DNA from: Rhabdophis nuchalis | Lineage: Eukaryota > Chordata > Lepidosauria > Squamata > Natricidae | Length of the DNA stretch: 64,000 nucleotides | Direction of reading: 5' to 3' | NCBI GenBank assembly: GCA_039707465.1 | Contig: CM077648.1 | Coordinates: 22,010,119-22,074,118, forward strand | Part shown: one piece after another, positions 1 through 38,743 of the stretch | Position numbering within the stretch: position 1 is the stretch's first letter | Layout: the number at the start of each line of letters is the position of its first letter | Position numbers and translations under genes: made by a program | Notes under the pieces: model-generated | Told to the model about the DNA's origin: nothing | Databases searched by the model: none | What the model saw: the letters and a program-made list of their open reading frames with translations, nothing else

Positions 1-7
1 GATATCA

Positions 8-5482
<5,475 letters not shown>

Positions 5483-5551
5483 GGTCCTTGACTTTGTAAT
5501 ACACTTCCCCTCTTCTAGGCTATTCTACTTGGTGCAAAACAGTTTGTCTTC

Positions 5552-5570
5552 AAAATATGGATTGCAAAAT
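5552..5570 (-). promoter_or_regulatory. Candidate core promoter and C/EBP-like site of the ADH6-like gene
   Basis: About 70-90 bases upstream of the ATG the minus strand reads ATTTTGCAAT followed by CATATTTTG. TTGCAAT fits the C/EBP site family known in mammalian liver ADH promoters, and CATATTTT could be a weak TATA box. Motif and distance are the only evidence. Confidence 0.35.
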
Positions 5571-6043
5571 GCTTACTTCTCTTTTAGCTAACTATAGTAC
5601 TTTCCCAGCTCCACCCAACAAACTTAACCACTCCTTTACTTCGACTACTTTTATCAGGGTGTTTTGTAACATCAAACAATTAGGCAATTAAGTTAATAGA
5701 TTGCCAGGAATTTTTAGCTTCAACGTAGATATTATTAACCATAGAAGTAATGTCTCAAGAGTTGTGTTACGTAAGATCAAGAAACAGCAATTCGCAGGGG
5801 CCCTTGTGAAAAATGCAAATACATTGGCAAGCTCAAGAAAAAGCATAGAAAACAAACTACCAGTCTGGTATGATTGCAGATGAAATAATGTACTTTCTGG
5901 TTCTTGACTTAAAAAAAATAATATTGTGGAATGGTTAAAAAATGGCGATTGGAGAGCTCTAGCAACTTTGCTTTGAGAATATGACAATGAGATTTTCAGA
6001 TGAGAAGAAATGGTGATTATTGATTATTATGCATGGTGTGGAG

Positions 6044-6405
6044 CAGGGGTGTCAAACTTGATTTCATTGAGGGCCGCATCAGGGTTGTGTTTGACCTCAG
6101 GGCCTGGGTGAGCGTGGCCACCTCAACATCACTCATGTCAGGGGCACCCTTCCAAGGCTCCGTTTTTTGCCATGATGGCCTCCTGCAGCACTCTGCTGCA
6201 AAAATGGAGCTCTGTTTTCACTGGCAGAGCACAGCAACAGGAGGCCGTCACGGGCAAAAACGGCGCTCGGGAGGGCTCCACACGGCCCTCCCAAACTCCA
6301 TTGTTGCTGGCAGAGGCACTGTGGCCGGTCCTTCGCTGTTTCCAGGGTGGCTCCATTGGTCAGATCTAAGCACCCTGCAGGCCAGATCGGGGCCCCAGGC
6401 CTCTG
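6044..6405. mobile_element. hAT-type non-autonomous element (CAGGGGTGTCAAAC family)
   Basis: Starts CAGGGGTGTCAAACTTGA and ends CCTCTG, flanked by a perfect 8-bp duplication GTGTGGAG (6036-6043 and 6406-6413). Same family at 20,735, 23,616 and 32,542. Confidence 0.8.
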
Positions 6406-6885
6406 GTGTGGAGTAATAGTGACTGAGAGGATACAAAGCAAAAAAAATAATTCTCCTTCTCTCATAATAATAGAACACAGAGTCATTTGATGAAATTAAA
6501 TCCTGGGAGTATAATTACATTCTGGAATGACTCCAAACATAGTAATTGCCATAAAATGGAAGACCTGAGAGCAAATTTATGGTTCATGGACCTACAAAGA
6601 GAATTTGCATTGTTGTTTTAAAGAGCAGAATACTATTCTGCATACTTCTTTTTGAATGGCAGTTGCTGATAGACAGGAGACCACTGGGTACAATTGCCTT
6701 TGTGAGTTTCAGAGGGAATCTTTGGTTGGCTGCCACGGAGATCAAAGATTAGACCTTTGAACCTTGGCTCTTAAATAACAGGATAAAAGGTAGGAATTGT
6801 AAAGAGGTGCTTAAAAGCAAAGTATATTGTTATATCCAATATACAACACAGCAATCATATTGAAATGGCTTGTATGGTTGCAGGG

Positions 6886-7018
6886 CAGAGGTAGGTTGCT
6901 CCTGATATGGCCTGGATCGGGCAAATCGGTAGTAGCAGTAGCGGGAGGCTCCGCCCACCTGCCTGGACACTTCTGTGCATGCAAACCGGTAGTAAAAAAT
7001 ATTGGCAACCCACCACTG
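6886..7018. mobile_element. hAT-type MITE (CAGAGGTGGGTTGC family)
   Basis: 133 bp with inverted ends CAGAGGTAGGTTGC and GCAACCCACCACTG, flanked by perfect 8-bp TTGCAGGG (6878-6885, 7019-7026). Confidence 0.85.
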
Positions 7019-7019
7019 T

Positions 7020-8050
7020 TGCAGGGTAAGTGAAATCGGTAAAGAGGCCATAAAATGCAATGTTCCTCCTTTGATAAAAGAAAGGAGAGTGACATCACAA
7101 CCTCATCACCTTCCAGTTTTGTTGCTTTATTTTACCTTTTACAGATGCACATATTTCAAATGTTTCCAGCCTCCGTTTAAAACCCTGGCCCCCTGTTTTC
7201 AACCTATTTGCTATTATGAAATCTCTAACTTCCGTTATTTTATGTTGTGTGATGGGGAATGGCCTTTTTTGCATGTTGACTCATCTTGTGAAAGTGGTGG
7301 AAATGTTTTAGTTTTAATTAGCTTTTTTGTTCTTCGATATTCTATTTCGATAGAATATTCTTCGATATTCTATTTGCTGGACGACTGAGACAAACAGAGG
7401 GAAGAACTTTTAATGCATTGTTCATATTACTACAATGTTTCCTTTGTTTTCATTTTGGTTTAAATAAAAGACATGGATAGAAAAAAAGTAGGCTATTTTT
7501 GAGCCTCCACCGAGAGCCCATTGAAAAATAATGACTAAGAAACAAGAAGTGGAATAAACGTTGTGTCATCCTGATAATATTTCAACGTGTCTGAAAATTA
7601 GGCAAACATTATTAACTGAAAACCTTTGGTCACCTTGCATAACATATTGACTTTAGAGTAAAATTGATGATTAAGCCAGGCCAGCTGACATTGCTTGTAG
7701 GTTACTTATGAATGGTCTATCCAAATTCCATGTGCAGTTGGTATATAATTATACATTTCTCTTCATTCATCAAGTAAGGAGAATCTATTCAAAAGACTTT
7801 GATAGTAACATGCTATTTGGAGATGATCCACTGTCAATGTACCACTTTTTAAATCTCGTGTGTGTTCTTATGGGATGTCACTTTTTAAAAACAAAGATGG
7901 AGGCCCATGAAGCCTTGTCTCACACGTAATATGGAATGGGTGTGGGAAGGAATATCTGCAACAGTTTGAAACCAAATACTCATCTAAGTTCTTTTTCAAC
8001 AGGCAACCAAGAGGCATTTGTGACTCATGAGAATCTTCAATTAACTCTTG
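7020..8050. other. Intergenic, nothing recognised
   Basis: Non-coding AT-rich DNA upstream of the ADH6-like gene; only a local GATATTCTATTTC repeat at 7,335-7,377. Also nothing clear at 5,600-6,035, 8,650-8,936 and 9,258-9,635. Confidence 0.5.
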
Positions 8051-8052
8051 CT

Positions 8053-8645
8053 GATAGAATAGAATAGAATAGAATTCTTTATTGGCCAAGTGTGATTGGA
8101 CACACAAGGAATTTGTCTTTGGTGCCTATGCTCTCAGTGTACATAAAAAGACAAGATACATTTGTCAAGAATCATAAGGTACAAAGCTTAATGATAGTCA
8201 TATCAATTCAATATAAATCATAAGGATATAAGCAACAAAGTTACTGTCCTGCAATCATAAGTGAGAGGAGATGGGTGATAAGAATGATGAGAAGACTAAT
8301 AGTAATAGTAATGCAGCCTTAGTGAATGGTTTGACAGTGGTGAGGGAATTATTTGTTTAGCAGAGTGATGGTGTTTGGGGAAAAACGCCAGTTGTCTTGG
8401 TGTGCAGTGCCCTATATAGCATCATTTTGAGGGTAGGAATTGAAACAATTTATGTCTAGGATGTGAGGGGTCTAGATATTTTCATGGCCCTCTTTTTGAC
8501 TCATGAAGTATACAGGTCCTCAATGGGAGGCAGGTTGGCAGTAATTGTTTTTTATGCAGTTCTGATTGTCCTCTGAAGTCTGTGTCTGTTTTGTTGAGTT
8601 GCAGAACCAAACCAGACAATTATAGAGATGCAGATGACAGACTCA
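8053..8645 (-). mobile_element. LINE 3' end with (AGAAT)n tail
   Basis: The minus strand carries a decayed RT C-terminal end (NLPPIEDLYT) and a 3' UTR ending GGCCAATAAAGAATTCTATTC, so the AGAAT repeat at 8056-8074 is its tail. Closest relative in the window is 51,241-52,610. Confidence 0.75.
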
Positions 8646-8944
8646 ATGGTAAACCCCATATATAGCATTACTAAAAGGAAATAGGATGTGTGGGGAGAAG
8701 AAGCATGAAGAAGTTTCTAAGAACAGACTCACGTGAGCACAGCTAGAACTGAATGAAAGTCACAATTTCAGCCTGATGGTCAAGAGCTATTAGGAATCCT
8801 CATCATGGTCATGTCAACAGCTACTGGGAATGCATCTTCCTAGATTCCCACACAGCCCAGCTGTGTTGAAAAAGCTGCATTGGTCGAAAGCCTGGCTATA
8901 CCTTTTTTTTTTTAAAGAAAATCATAACGGATATCCCTTCTACA

Positions 8945-9249
8945 CACTGGTGGGATTCAATTTTTTTTACTACTGGTTCTGTGGGCGTGTCTTGGTGGGC
9001 ATGGCAAGGCTTAGTCGGTGTGGCTTGGTGCGGCAGGGGAAGGATACTGTAAAATTTCTATTTCCGTCCCATTCTAGGAGAAGGTTACTGCAAAATCTCC
9101 ATTCCCTCCCGATCGGCTGGGACTCGTGAGGCAGAAAATAGATGGGGGTGGGGCCAGTCAGAGGTGGTATTTACCGGTTCTCCGAACTACTCAAAATTTC
9201 CTCTACTGGTTCTCCAGAACTGGTCAGAACCTGCTGAATACCACCTCTG
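8945..9249. mobile_element. hAT-type element (CA-TGGTGGG family)
   Basis: Ends CACTGGTGGGATTCA and GAATACCACCTCTG; 8-bp flanks CTTCTACA and CTTCTGCA match at 7 of 8. The same element lies reversed at 9644-10148. Confidence 0.75.
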
Positions 9250-9643
9250 CTTCTGCAGAACTAATTTGTGCTAATCCAGAATTGGACCCGTGACTCTGCT
9301 CTGTAGCTACAAGTCAACTCAATCTTTCTCCTGCATCTGAATTGAGTAAAAGCTCATTTCACATAGATGGGAATTGCTGGTTCACCTTGCCTTCCAGGGT
9401 TTGTTCTCTATCTACAGGTAGTGTGCAATGATCAGACTTGTATTCTTATTGCAAAAACAAATGTAGCAAGATAATGTCAAGGATGGGCAAGTTGTGGTCT
9501 AGAACCAATTTTGCTCTCTGCCCTTATAGTAGTCAGTTGAAAGAAGTCCTGGTTGGTTCATGGAGATTTCTGAGCACTTTTTTTTGGTACATAATTTTTA
9601 TTTTAAAAATAATTAAACCAGAAGATGAAAACTAACCCCAAAC

Positions 9644-10148
9644 CAGAGGTGGTATTCAGCCAGTTCTGATGGGTTCTGGCAAACCAGTAGTGGGATTTTT
9701 GAGTACTTTGGAGAACTGGAAAATATCACTTCTGGCTGGCTCCACACCCATCTATTTGCTGCCTCCCAAGTCCCAGCTGATCGGCTGGGTCTTCTTCTGT
9801 TGTCCTGCACAGGAGAATTTGAATTTGAATTTTATTGAATTTTTATACCGCACCTTCTCCCCAGCGGGACTCAGGGCAGTGTACAGGCAAACAGTAAAAG
9901 TCAGTTAGTATAAAATTAATGATAAAAACAAGTAAAGTGCTATTAAAAATGTATTAAACAGTACGCCTACTTTTCAAATTTTGATAAAAAAATTGATAGT
10001 AAATGGAGTGGGAAAGCAGGTTAGTGGGGTGGGGAGGGAATGGAGATTTTACAGTATCTTTGCTCTACCATGCTCACCAAGCCCCTACCCACCAAGCCCC
10101 ATCCTGCCCACAGAACTAGTAGTAAAAAAAAAATGAACCCCACCACTG
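9644..10148. mobile_element. hAT-type element, reversed copy with nested L2 tail
   Basis: Ends CAGAGGTGGTATTCAGCC and CCCCACCACTG; flanks CCCCAAAC and CCTCAAAC match at 7 of 8. An L2-like 3' tail sits inside at about 9815-10000 (minus strand), recognisable by GGGGAGAAGGTGCGGTATAA. Confidence 0.7.
9815..10000 (-). mobile_element. L2-like LINE 3' tail
   Basis: The minus strand reads CTGCCCTGAGTCCCGCTGGG, then GAGAAGGTGCGGTATAAAAA and TTCAAATTCAAATTC. This is the 3' end type of the L2 elements at 31,107 and 49,560. Confidence 0.6.
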
Positions 10149-10489
10149 CCTCAAACTAATATAAAGGAAGAAAAAAAGAAATCAAAGAAAAAGCAAAAAG
10201 TACATGAAAAGAAAAAAAGTTAAGAAAAACGAAAGGAGAGGAAACAAAATGGATACAAAGAAATGGCTTATGCTATTCCAGGCTTAAGTACAAATAAATT
10301 TTATTTCTCTCTAAAGTTAGATCACTGTTATTTCGATAATATATCCTGTCTAACTATCAAAACCATGCATCACACGTTCATTTTGTTTTTCATTTTTATG
10401 CAAAAATTCCATAAGAGACTTCCAATCACCAATAAACGTAGGCAATATTTTTTCTCTAATCAAACAAGGCAAAGTATTCATTTGAATAA

Positions 10490-11200
10490 CCAAAGATGTT
10501 TCACTTCTCATCCAAGAACAGATTGACAGAGTTGGAAGGGACCTTATAGGTCATTTAGTCCAGGGGTCTCCAACCTTTGCAACTTTAAGTCTGAAGGACT
10601 TCAGCTCCCAGACTTCTCCAGCCAGCTTTGCTGGCTGGAGAAGTCTGGGAGCTGAAGTCCTTCAGACTTAAAGTTGCAAAGGTTGGAGACCCCTGATCTA
10701 GTCCAACTCCCTGCTCAAGCAGGAGACCCTACACCATTTCTGACAAATGGCAGTCCAATCTCTTCCTGAAAGCCTCCAGTGATGAAGCCCCCACAACTTC
10801 CGAAGGCAAGCCATCCCATTGATTGATTGTTGTCACTGTCAGAAAGTTCCTCCTTATTTATAGGTTGAATCTCTCCTTGTTCAGTTTCCATCCATTGCTC
10901 CTTGTCTGGGCTTCAGGTCCTTTGGAAAATAGCTTGACCCCCTCCTCTCTGTGGCAGCCTCTCAAATATTGGAACACTGCTATCATGCCTCCCCTAGTCC
11001 TTCTTTTCATCCAACTAGACATACCCAGTTCCTGTAACTGTTTTTCATATGTTTTCGTCTCCACCGCACTAATCATCCTGGTTGCTCTTCTCTGCACTTT
11101 TTCTAGACTCTCAACATCTTTTTTATAGTGTGGTGACTAAATGTGTGTGAAGCTTAAATGCCTTCAAGGGAAAACCAGAAAGTCCAGTTGCCTCTTGAAA
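10490..11200 (-). mobile_element. CR1 3' end inside an inverted-repeat element
   Basis: CR1 RT end and 3' UTR on the minus strand (about 11,140-10,519), with frame KTYEKQLQELGMSS then RTRGGMIAVFQYLRGCHREE. Left of it, 10,490-10,518 is the arm ATGTTTCACTTCTCATCCAA; right of it is CCAGAAAGTCCAGTTGCCTC. Both belong to the element of 24,978-25,349. A hAT MITE is nested at 10,561-10,695. Confidence 0.75.
10561..10695. mobile_element. 135-bp near-perfect palindromic hAT MITE, nested in CR1
   Basis: CAGGGGTCTCCAACC at one end and GGTTGGAGACCCCTG at the other; the arms pair almost without mismatch. Flanks ATTTAGTC and ATCTAGTC (7 of 8) are both CR1 sequence, so it jumped into an existing CR1. Confidence 0.9.
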
Positions 11201-11266
11201 AAAGTGTCTGTGGGATAGCCCTTCAGTACTTGGCAGATGGAGGTGAACTTATCGTGATTCTTTGTC

Positions 11267-12012
11267 TATTTATTTATTTTATTTATTTATTTAAATTTAT
11301 ATCCCGCCCTTCTCCATAAAGGACCCAGGGCGGCGCACAGGAAATTTAAAAACATACAAAATACAATAAATATAATTTAAAAAACTATTAAATAAACCTA
11401 TCCTGCGCTAAAACCAAATTTTAAAAACCCAATTTAAAACTACCTAAAAGTCCCCATGGGAGGTTAGGCTAGGCCGGCTTGTTGGAACAAATATGTCTTA
11501 AGACATTGGCGGAAGAGGCGGAGGTCGGTGATGGTACGTAATTCAGGGGGTAGGTCATTCCAAAGGGCTGGGCCCGCCACAGAGAAGGCTCTTCCCCTCG
11601 GTGTCGCCAGTCGGCATTGTCCGGCCGACGGCACCCTGAGAAGGCCCTCTCTGTGGGAGCGTATCGGTCTAAGGGATGTATGGGGCAGGAGGCGGTCTCG
11701 CATATAACTAGGCCCCGAGCCATGGAGCGCTTTAAAGATAGTTGTCAAAACCTTGAAGCGCACTCGAAAAACCACAGGAAGCCAATGCAGCTCGCGCAGG
11801 ATCGGTGTTATGTGGGAGCATCTAGTGGCTCCCATAATCACCCGCGCGGCTGCGTTTTGGACTAGCTGTAGCTTTCGAGTGCACCTCAAGGGAAGCCCCA
11901 TGTAGAGAGCATTACAGTAGTCGAGTCGGGACGTCACGAGAGCTTGAGTGACTGTGCGAAGGGCAGCCCGGTCCAGTAAGGGGCGCAATTGGCGCATCAG
12001 GTCTATCTGATG
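11267..12012 (-). mobile_element. L2 LINE 3' end
   Basis: The minus strand encodes LRPLLDRAALRTVTQALVTS, then [20 protein letters not shown] and the L2 RT tail, then a 3' UTR ending GGGCGGGATATAAATTTAAA with TTTA repeats. It is 5' truncated and the frame is open for about 190 codons. Confidence 0.85.
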
Positions 12013-12834
12013 CATGTATTCTTTTCTATTCCCACTGAACACTATTCACAAATCTGGACCTGAGAGATCTTCATCTTTGCTTGCCAAGCGCTGCCCAGAA
12101 GTTTGATCTCTTTTGCTTTGCACTGATTTATTTGAAACATGAGACGAGTGGGGTTTTTTTGAAGCTCTGTGGCTCTGCAGACTTTGTGTGCCGTCTGTTT
12201 CCCATTGATGGGAACGCTTAGCTCACCCTAATTCTTAGTGCAGGAAAACCTAACAACAATTACTCAAGGAGGTTGTTATTACTTGGTTGGGCTATTGCAA
12301 TAGATTTTCCGAATGCAGGAAAATCTAGCAACAACGATTACTCATGCTGTTGTTATTACTTGGTTGGGCTATTGCAATATACTCTGCAATGGGGATGACT
12401 TTGAAGATCACAGGGAGGTTCTGGTCCAGAAGGCAGTGGTCTGTGTGCTAAATGGTGTCTGCTTTGAAAAGCAACAGCTGTGCTTTAAGCTCTCCATGGG
12501 CTTTCTAAAGTCTTCTGGCTGGAATCTAAAGTACTAGTTATTACTTATAATGCCTTTCATGGCTTGGCATTTTGCCCGGACCTGGATTGCACACTTTAAC
12601 AGGAATCAGACCAACCAGACGGCCATGTGAGAAGAAACAGTTAATAGTCCATCACTTCCAGGAAGTAAAAGAGGTCAAGCTAGGAGATACTGTTTCAGGA
12701 ACGACATTAGCTTTCTAGACAGTCTTCCAGAGGAAATTATGGTAGATTTCGTTTAGGGAAATTTTAAAAACTGAGCTCCTTAGTAGAGAATTTACAGCTT
12801 GGAATAGGCCAGTAAGGGCTACCCTTTTTGTTGT
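12013..12834. other. Intergenic, short direct repeat only
   Basis: TTGTTATTACTTGGTTGGGC occurs at about 12,273 and again at about 12,351, each after a CAGGAAAA(T/C)CTA block: a tandem duplication of roughly 75 bp. No gene. Confidence 0.5.
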
Positions 12835-13234
12835 TGCACGCCGAAAGTGTGCATGTGTGCATGAAAGCGTGTGCATGCCCACACCCATAATGCAATCTGC
12901 ATGTGACACCCCCTGCATGCCCTGCTCCCCCCTGCGCATGTATGCATGACCTCCCTGCAGCCTGTTTTGGGCCTGGCAGGCCTCCCTGAAGCCTCCTGGG
13001 ACCAAAAAATGGGGCACATATTCTCCTTTGCGCATGCATGCATGACCCCCCTGCGCCTTCCACATGCACACACATCTCCCACATGCCCCCTGCCACCCGC
13101 ACATGCATGGCAGAGATCCAAAAATTAGCTGGATTGCAGGAAGTACATGCGCACATGCGTAGTGGAGCTGAGCTGGGGCAATGGCTCATGTGCCCACACC
13201 GAAGGCTCTACGTGCCATAGGTTCACCATCATGG
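12835..13234. mobile_element. hAT-type element (GTGATGGC...GCCATCAC family), decayed
   Basis: GC-rich interior with GCATGCG blocks, ending GCCATAGGTTCACCATCATG. Related to 16,390, 26,514, 39,993 and 55,313. Left end unclear and no clean target duplication. Confidence 0.5.
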
Positions 13235-13299
13235 GAATAGACCATCAATATATATCTGATTCGCTTTGTGCCTTTATGGGTTTTATAAATTGTTTCAGT

Positions 13300-13930
13300 T
13301 CCAGTGTTGAAGCTTCCACAATTTCAGACAACCAATGGCAAGTGTTCCATTAGTTGTCTGTTCTCAATGTCAGAACATTTCTCCTTATTTCTAGGTTAAA
13401 TCTCTCTTCAATCAGTTTTCATCCATTATTCTTTGTCTGGCGATCAGGTGGTTTGAAAAATAGCTTGAACCTCTCCTCTCTGTGGCAGCCTCTCAAATAT
13501 TGGAAGACTGCCTGGTCCTTCTCTTCACGAGAATAGCAATGCTTGCAGCATTTCTTCATATATTTTAGCCTCCAGTCCCCTAACCATCTTGGTTGTACTT
13601 CTCTGCAAGCCAACATCTTATTTATAGTATGGTGATCTAAACTGGATGCAGTATTCTAGGTGTGATCTTACTAAGGCTTTATAGAGTGGTATTAGTATCT
13701 CACCTGATTTTGATTGTAACTCTTCGTTAACACAATTTAGGATTGCATTGTCTTTGTCTGCTGCCGTACACTATTAGTTCATATTTAATTGATTGTCCAC
13801 TAAGACTCCAAGATCCCTCTCACAGTTACTGCTATTAAGTTTTATTAAGTTCACCCAGTATCAGTGTAAGACTTTACTTTTCTCTCCATTGAATTTCATT
13901 TTCTTAGACAACTGATACTCTTTGAGCATC
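13300..13930 (-). mobile_element. Old CR1 fragment
   Basis: CR1 RT C-terminal region on the minus strand, recognisable by its similarity to 22,074-23,009 and 31,560-32,530, with many indels. It lies downstream of the ADH1 3' end. Confidence 0.75.
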
Positions 13931-14039
13931 TCAGGGCTCTTTATTTGCAATTTAGGGCATCAAAATAATTAATTGAAATACAAGATGAATAGCAGATTAA
14001 TAAATCTATACCCAATATGTAATTCAAAATTTCTTTAGT

Positions 14040-14350
14040 TGAAAAAGCACCTACATAACAAAGAAAATTTTAAAGATCTAAAAACCAGCATTGATTTATT
14101 TAGAGGATAGAGAGATCCATGATTAGAAAATAAGTCAGCAGTATTTCTACACCTGGGGACAGTTGATCTAATTAGCCAAATAGGAATATATGTTTTAAAC
14201 GTTGTGCTCATAACACTTTCCCCCCTTAAAATGAGTTTCTTCCACATCCATTTGGTCCACGATGATAAAGTCGAAGTTGTTATTATTATAAAAACTGCAG
14301 ATAGCAATTTAAGAAAATATTCTTCAATTGGTTTTCTTCGCCTCAGCAAC
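14040..14350 (-). other. ADH1: ADH1 3' untranslated region with poly(A) signal
   Basis: Unique sequence directly after the TAA. An AATAAA lies on the minus strand at 14100-14095, about 250 bases after the stop; a second one is at 13945-13940. An open frame of 104 codons here is incidental. The true 3' end needs transcript data. Confidence 0.6.
14095..14100 (-). terminator. ADH1: Candidate ADH1 polyadenylation signal AATAAA
   Basis: AATAAA on the coding strand about 250 bases downstream of the ADH1 stop codon. Confidence 0.5.
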
Positions 14351-35428
<21,078 letters not shown>

Positions 35429-35513
35429 GATGCTTTTTCTCAAGTTTGGTAGTTGTGGTTGCTTTCTGTCTTCTGGCAAGAATGAACAACGGGAGTGTTG
35501 AAGAGCCTGCTTT

Positions 35514-35523
35514 GCACTTATAT
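35514..35523 (-). promoter_or_regulatory. ADH1: Candidate ADH1 TATA box
   Basis: The minus strand reads ATATAAGTGC about 90 bases upstream of the ATG, which would put transcription start near 35490 and give a 5' leader of about 60 nt, usual for class I ADH. Further up, a GGGTGGA...TTGGGAA stretch (about 35570-35590) resembles the sequence at 5605-5625 upstream of the ADH6-like gene. Confidence 0.5.
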
Positions 35524-36064
35524 TGTAAGCTTCAGCTGCATAAAGGGTGTAGCTTTTCAATCAAACTCACTAGTTCCCAAGGTCCACCCCTGAGCTAAAA
35601 AAGGAGTTACTCTTCAATGATCCTACTCGTGGACTCTGTTCCAGCTCAGAAGCTGAGTCGCCTGAAAATGTTTGACAGCCTTGTCAAGTACCCACATTTA
35701 CAAATACTGAAATTGCTGCTACTAAGTCACCTCTTGATTTTGTTAGATTCTTATTTCCTTCAGGAGCATGGCAGCTGAATGCTGACTCCTTCAGTGATGG
35801 GGGAATTTGATCTTTTGCAATAGTATAAGTAAGTGTCTCTCGGAGAGTCAGTCTAAAAGACAAATAGAAACCTTCCAAGAACAATTAGGGGGTGGGGGTG
35901 GGGAGGCTTCATTAGCTTCATTCTACCTTACATAGCCTAGTCACAAAGTCCTCATGAAAGGTTTGTGGTTTAGCCAAGAATCCCCAAGTCTGGAGCACAC
36001 AATCAGGTGTGAAAATAGCATGCATCCACTTTAGGACATCTAAACACAACTGGAAGTTAAACAC

Positions 36065-36486
36065 ACCAGGAGACTGGATGCTAAACCATACGATGAACGA
36101 TTGAGGGAACTCGGTATGTGTAGTCTAGCAAAGAGAAAAATGAGAGGTGACATGATAGCAGTATTCCAGTATTTGAGGGGCTGCCACAAAGAAGAGGGGA
36201 TCAGTCTATTCTCCAGAGCACCAGAAGGCAGGACAAGAAACAATGGACAAGAAACTAATCAAGGAAATAACCTGCAATCAAGGAGAGACTTCCTAACAGT
36301 GAGGACAATCAACCAGTAGAAGAGCTTGTCTCCCGGAATTGTGGGTGCTCCCTCACTGGAGGTTTTAAAGAAAATATTAGACAGCCATGTTTCTGGAATA
36401 GTATAGGCACTCCTGTTGGAGCAAGAGGTTGGACTAGATGACCTCTAAGGTCCCTTCCAACTCTGTTGTTCTGCTCTGTGTTCTGT
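36065..36486 (+). mobile_element. CR1 3' end
   Basis: RELGMCSLAKRKMRGDMIAV, then FQYLRGCHKEEGISLFSRAP, and the tail GGTTGGACTAGATGACCTCT. About 600 bases upstream of ADH1 exon 1. Confidence 0.85.
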
Positions 36487-37166
36487 CAATTTATCAGCCC
36501 ACCTCCCAGGGCTGAATTAAGAGAACAAGAGTGAGACTCTTGTACAAAATCAACCAGGACCAACTCGATGATGATGGACTTTGATCTGCCAGCCTTCCCT
36601 GATAGACCAGACAGAAAACAAGATCAGATGGGCTAATGCTTCTTATTATAAGGCTACCTGAACATAATCTTGCAAGTCTGAAAGTGGAGATCTTTTGCTG
36701 TCTTCTTTACCTGAGAAATTAGAGTCCCTTCTGAATCTCTTTCTCCATCTGTTTTGCAGCTGCAGACTGTGTCTTCTCCTGCCTGATTGTTCCCTAGGCA
36801 GTATCTCTTTGCTCCATTTTTTTTTTAGATCTTTCTCACGTAATGTTACAATCTGGCTCTTCTTAGTTCAATCCTTTAATTGCTAATATTAACACTGCAC
36901 AGATTAATCATCATTTTCATCATCAGGATCAGCACGTTTGGTGGAGATGGGTAGGTTTTTAATATACGTTTCATGTTTTACATTACTGTGCAGGTTGTAA
37001 ATGAGAGTTTCCTATCTTTTAAGGATAGCATAGATAGTCTGTAAGTTAAAGGAATGTATTCCTCTTCTCTCCGATTGTGATAGTTACGCAATAGATAGCT
37101 AGATGATTGTTAGCTAGCTAGATAAACAGACAGACAAACATACAGATATGCAAATGAGAGGCAAAA

Positions 37167-37203
<37 letters not shown>

Positions 37204-37300
37204 ATGAATGAATGAATCTGAAACGTCAAACTGCTTATGCCAAAAAAGAAGAAGCATGAAATAATGCAACTTTTGCTGACCTAAACCATTTCAGTGCGAT

Positions 37301-37735
37301 AGAATAGAATAGAATAGAATAGAATAGAATAGAATAGAATAGAATAACAGATTTGGAAAGCACCTTAGAGGTCTCCTAGTCCAACTCCCTGCTTAGGTAG
37401 GAAACTCTGTATCATTTCAGACAAATGGCTATCCAACATCATCTTAAAAACTTCCAGAGTTGGGGCATTCACAACTTCTGGAGCCAAGTTCTTCCACTGA
37501 TTAATTGTTCTAACTGTCAGGAAATTTCTTCTTGATTCGAAGTTGCTTCTCTCCTTGATTAGCTTCCACTCATTGCTTCTTGTCCTGCCTTCAGGTACTT
37601 TGGAGAATAGCTTGACTCCCTCTTCTTTGTGGCAGCCCCTGAGCTATTGGAACACTGCAATCATGTCACACCTAGTCCTTCTTTTCATTAAACTAGACAT
37701 ACCCAATTCCAGCAACCGTTCTTCATGTGTCTTAG
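37301..37735 (-). mobile_element. CR1 3' end with (AGAAT)9 tail
   Basis: Nine AGAAT units (37301-37345), then the CR1 3' UTR and RT end on the minus strand, truncated at about 37,735. Confidence 0.85.
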
Positions 37736-38353
37736 CTGAGACTGTAAATCCCAGAAATCTCAATTGACACAGCTGAACAACTTTATAAAACGTAATGATC
37801 ATTTGCCTCCATTGTGTGAAGGAATCAAATGTCTCATTAAAAAAAAACATGTTATTTTGATTTATCTGATTTAGCATACATTCCACTTGTGAACCCCAAG
37901 GACTCTCTGGCTGGCTACATCTGACACATTTCTCTCCACACTAATGGAATAAGAATGTGCCGAAAGGAGGAAGTAGGTGAAGAAGCTGGAAGATGAGAGG
38001 AATGTTTAACTTGTAGCTAGAGATAAACTTCAGAAGCCATAAAAACTCCTTTCCATGAGGGTTCTTGTAGTTCAGTAAACAAGAGACCAGAGGAGGAAAG
38101 AAGGTGAAAAGTTATAATATTGTTCTGAAAGGGCATCAACATTGCAAACTGTAATGAAATCCAGGTGTATTAGAGGCATTTATATGAATTTTGCAGAGGC
38201 ATTTTTTCCTGCAGATATAATAGGTTAACATATCTATAGGGGCAGCCATGAAAAATATACCATATTCTGCCTTTCCTAAGAATAAGGAGGGTTCTTACAG
38301 ATGTTTCCTATAAAGGAGAGGTGCCTATGATTTGTTAACCTGCACACACACAG

Positions 38354-38512
38354 CAGTGGTGGGTTTTGCAGGTTCGCACTTACTCGCGAGAGCCGGATGG
38401 TGAAATTTAGAGAGCCGGTGAGAGGAGGTTCCACCAGCGGACCCAGAAGTAAGTCTGCCCCGCCGCTGCTGGCGACCCAACAAGAAGGAAAGGAAAGGAA
38501 AGGAAGAAAGGA

Positions 38513-38560
<48 letters not shown>

Positions 38561-38743
38561 GAATGAATTTATTATCACAATTGAGCCCAAAATTTTGGTT
38601 GCTAAGCAAAAGCCTTGTTAAATGAGTTTCACCACATTTTACAAGTTGGCCACTCCCACCCAGTCACATGACTGCCAAGCCATGCCCACAAAATAGGCCA
38701 CACCTACAGAGTAGGTTCTAAAAAATTTTGAAACCCACCACTG
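38354..38743. mobile_element. hAT-type element carrying a (GAAA)n microsatellite
   Basis: CAGTGGTGGGTTTTG to GAAACCCACCACTG, flanks ACACACAG / AGACACAG (7 of 8). A GGAAA/GAAA run fills 38,481-38,560. Confidence 0.8.

Noticed and set aside
6133..6486. Overlapping ORFs on both strands at 6.0-6.5 kb
   Set aside because: They fall in a hAT-type non-autonomous element with 8-bp target duplication and no transposase similarity.
12715..13220. Several overlapping ORFs rich in Cys, His and Met
   Set aside because: They are frames through the GCATG-rich interior of a decayed hAT element.
14035..14349. 104-codon minus-strand ORF
   Set aside because: It is the ADH1 3' untranslated region directly after the stop codon.
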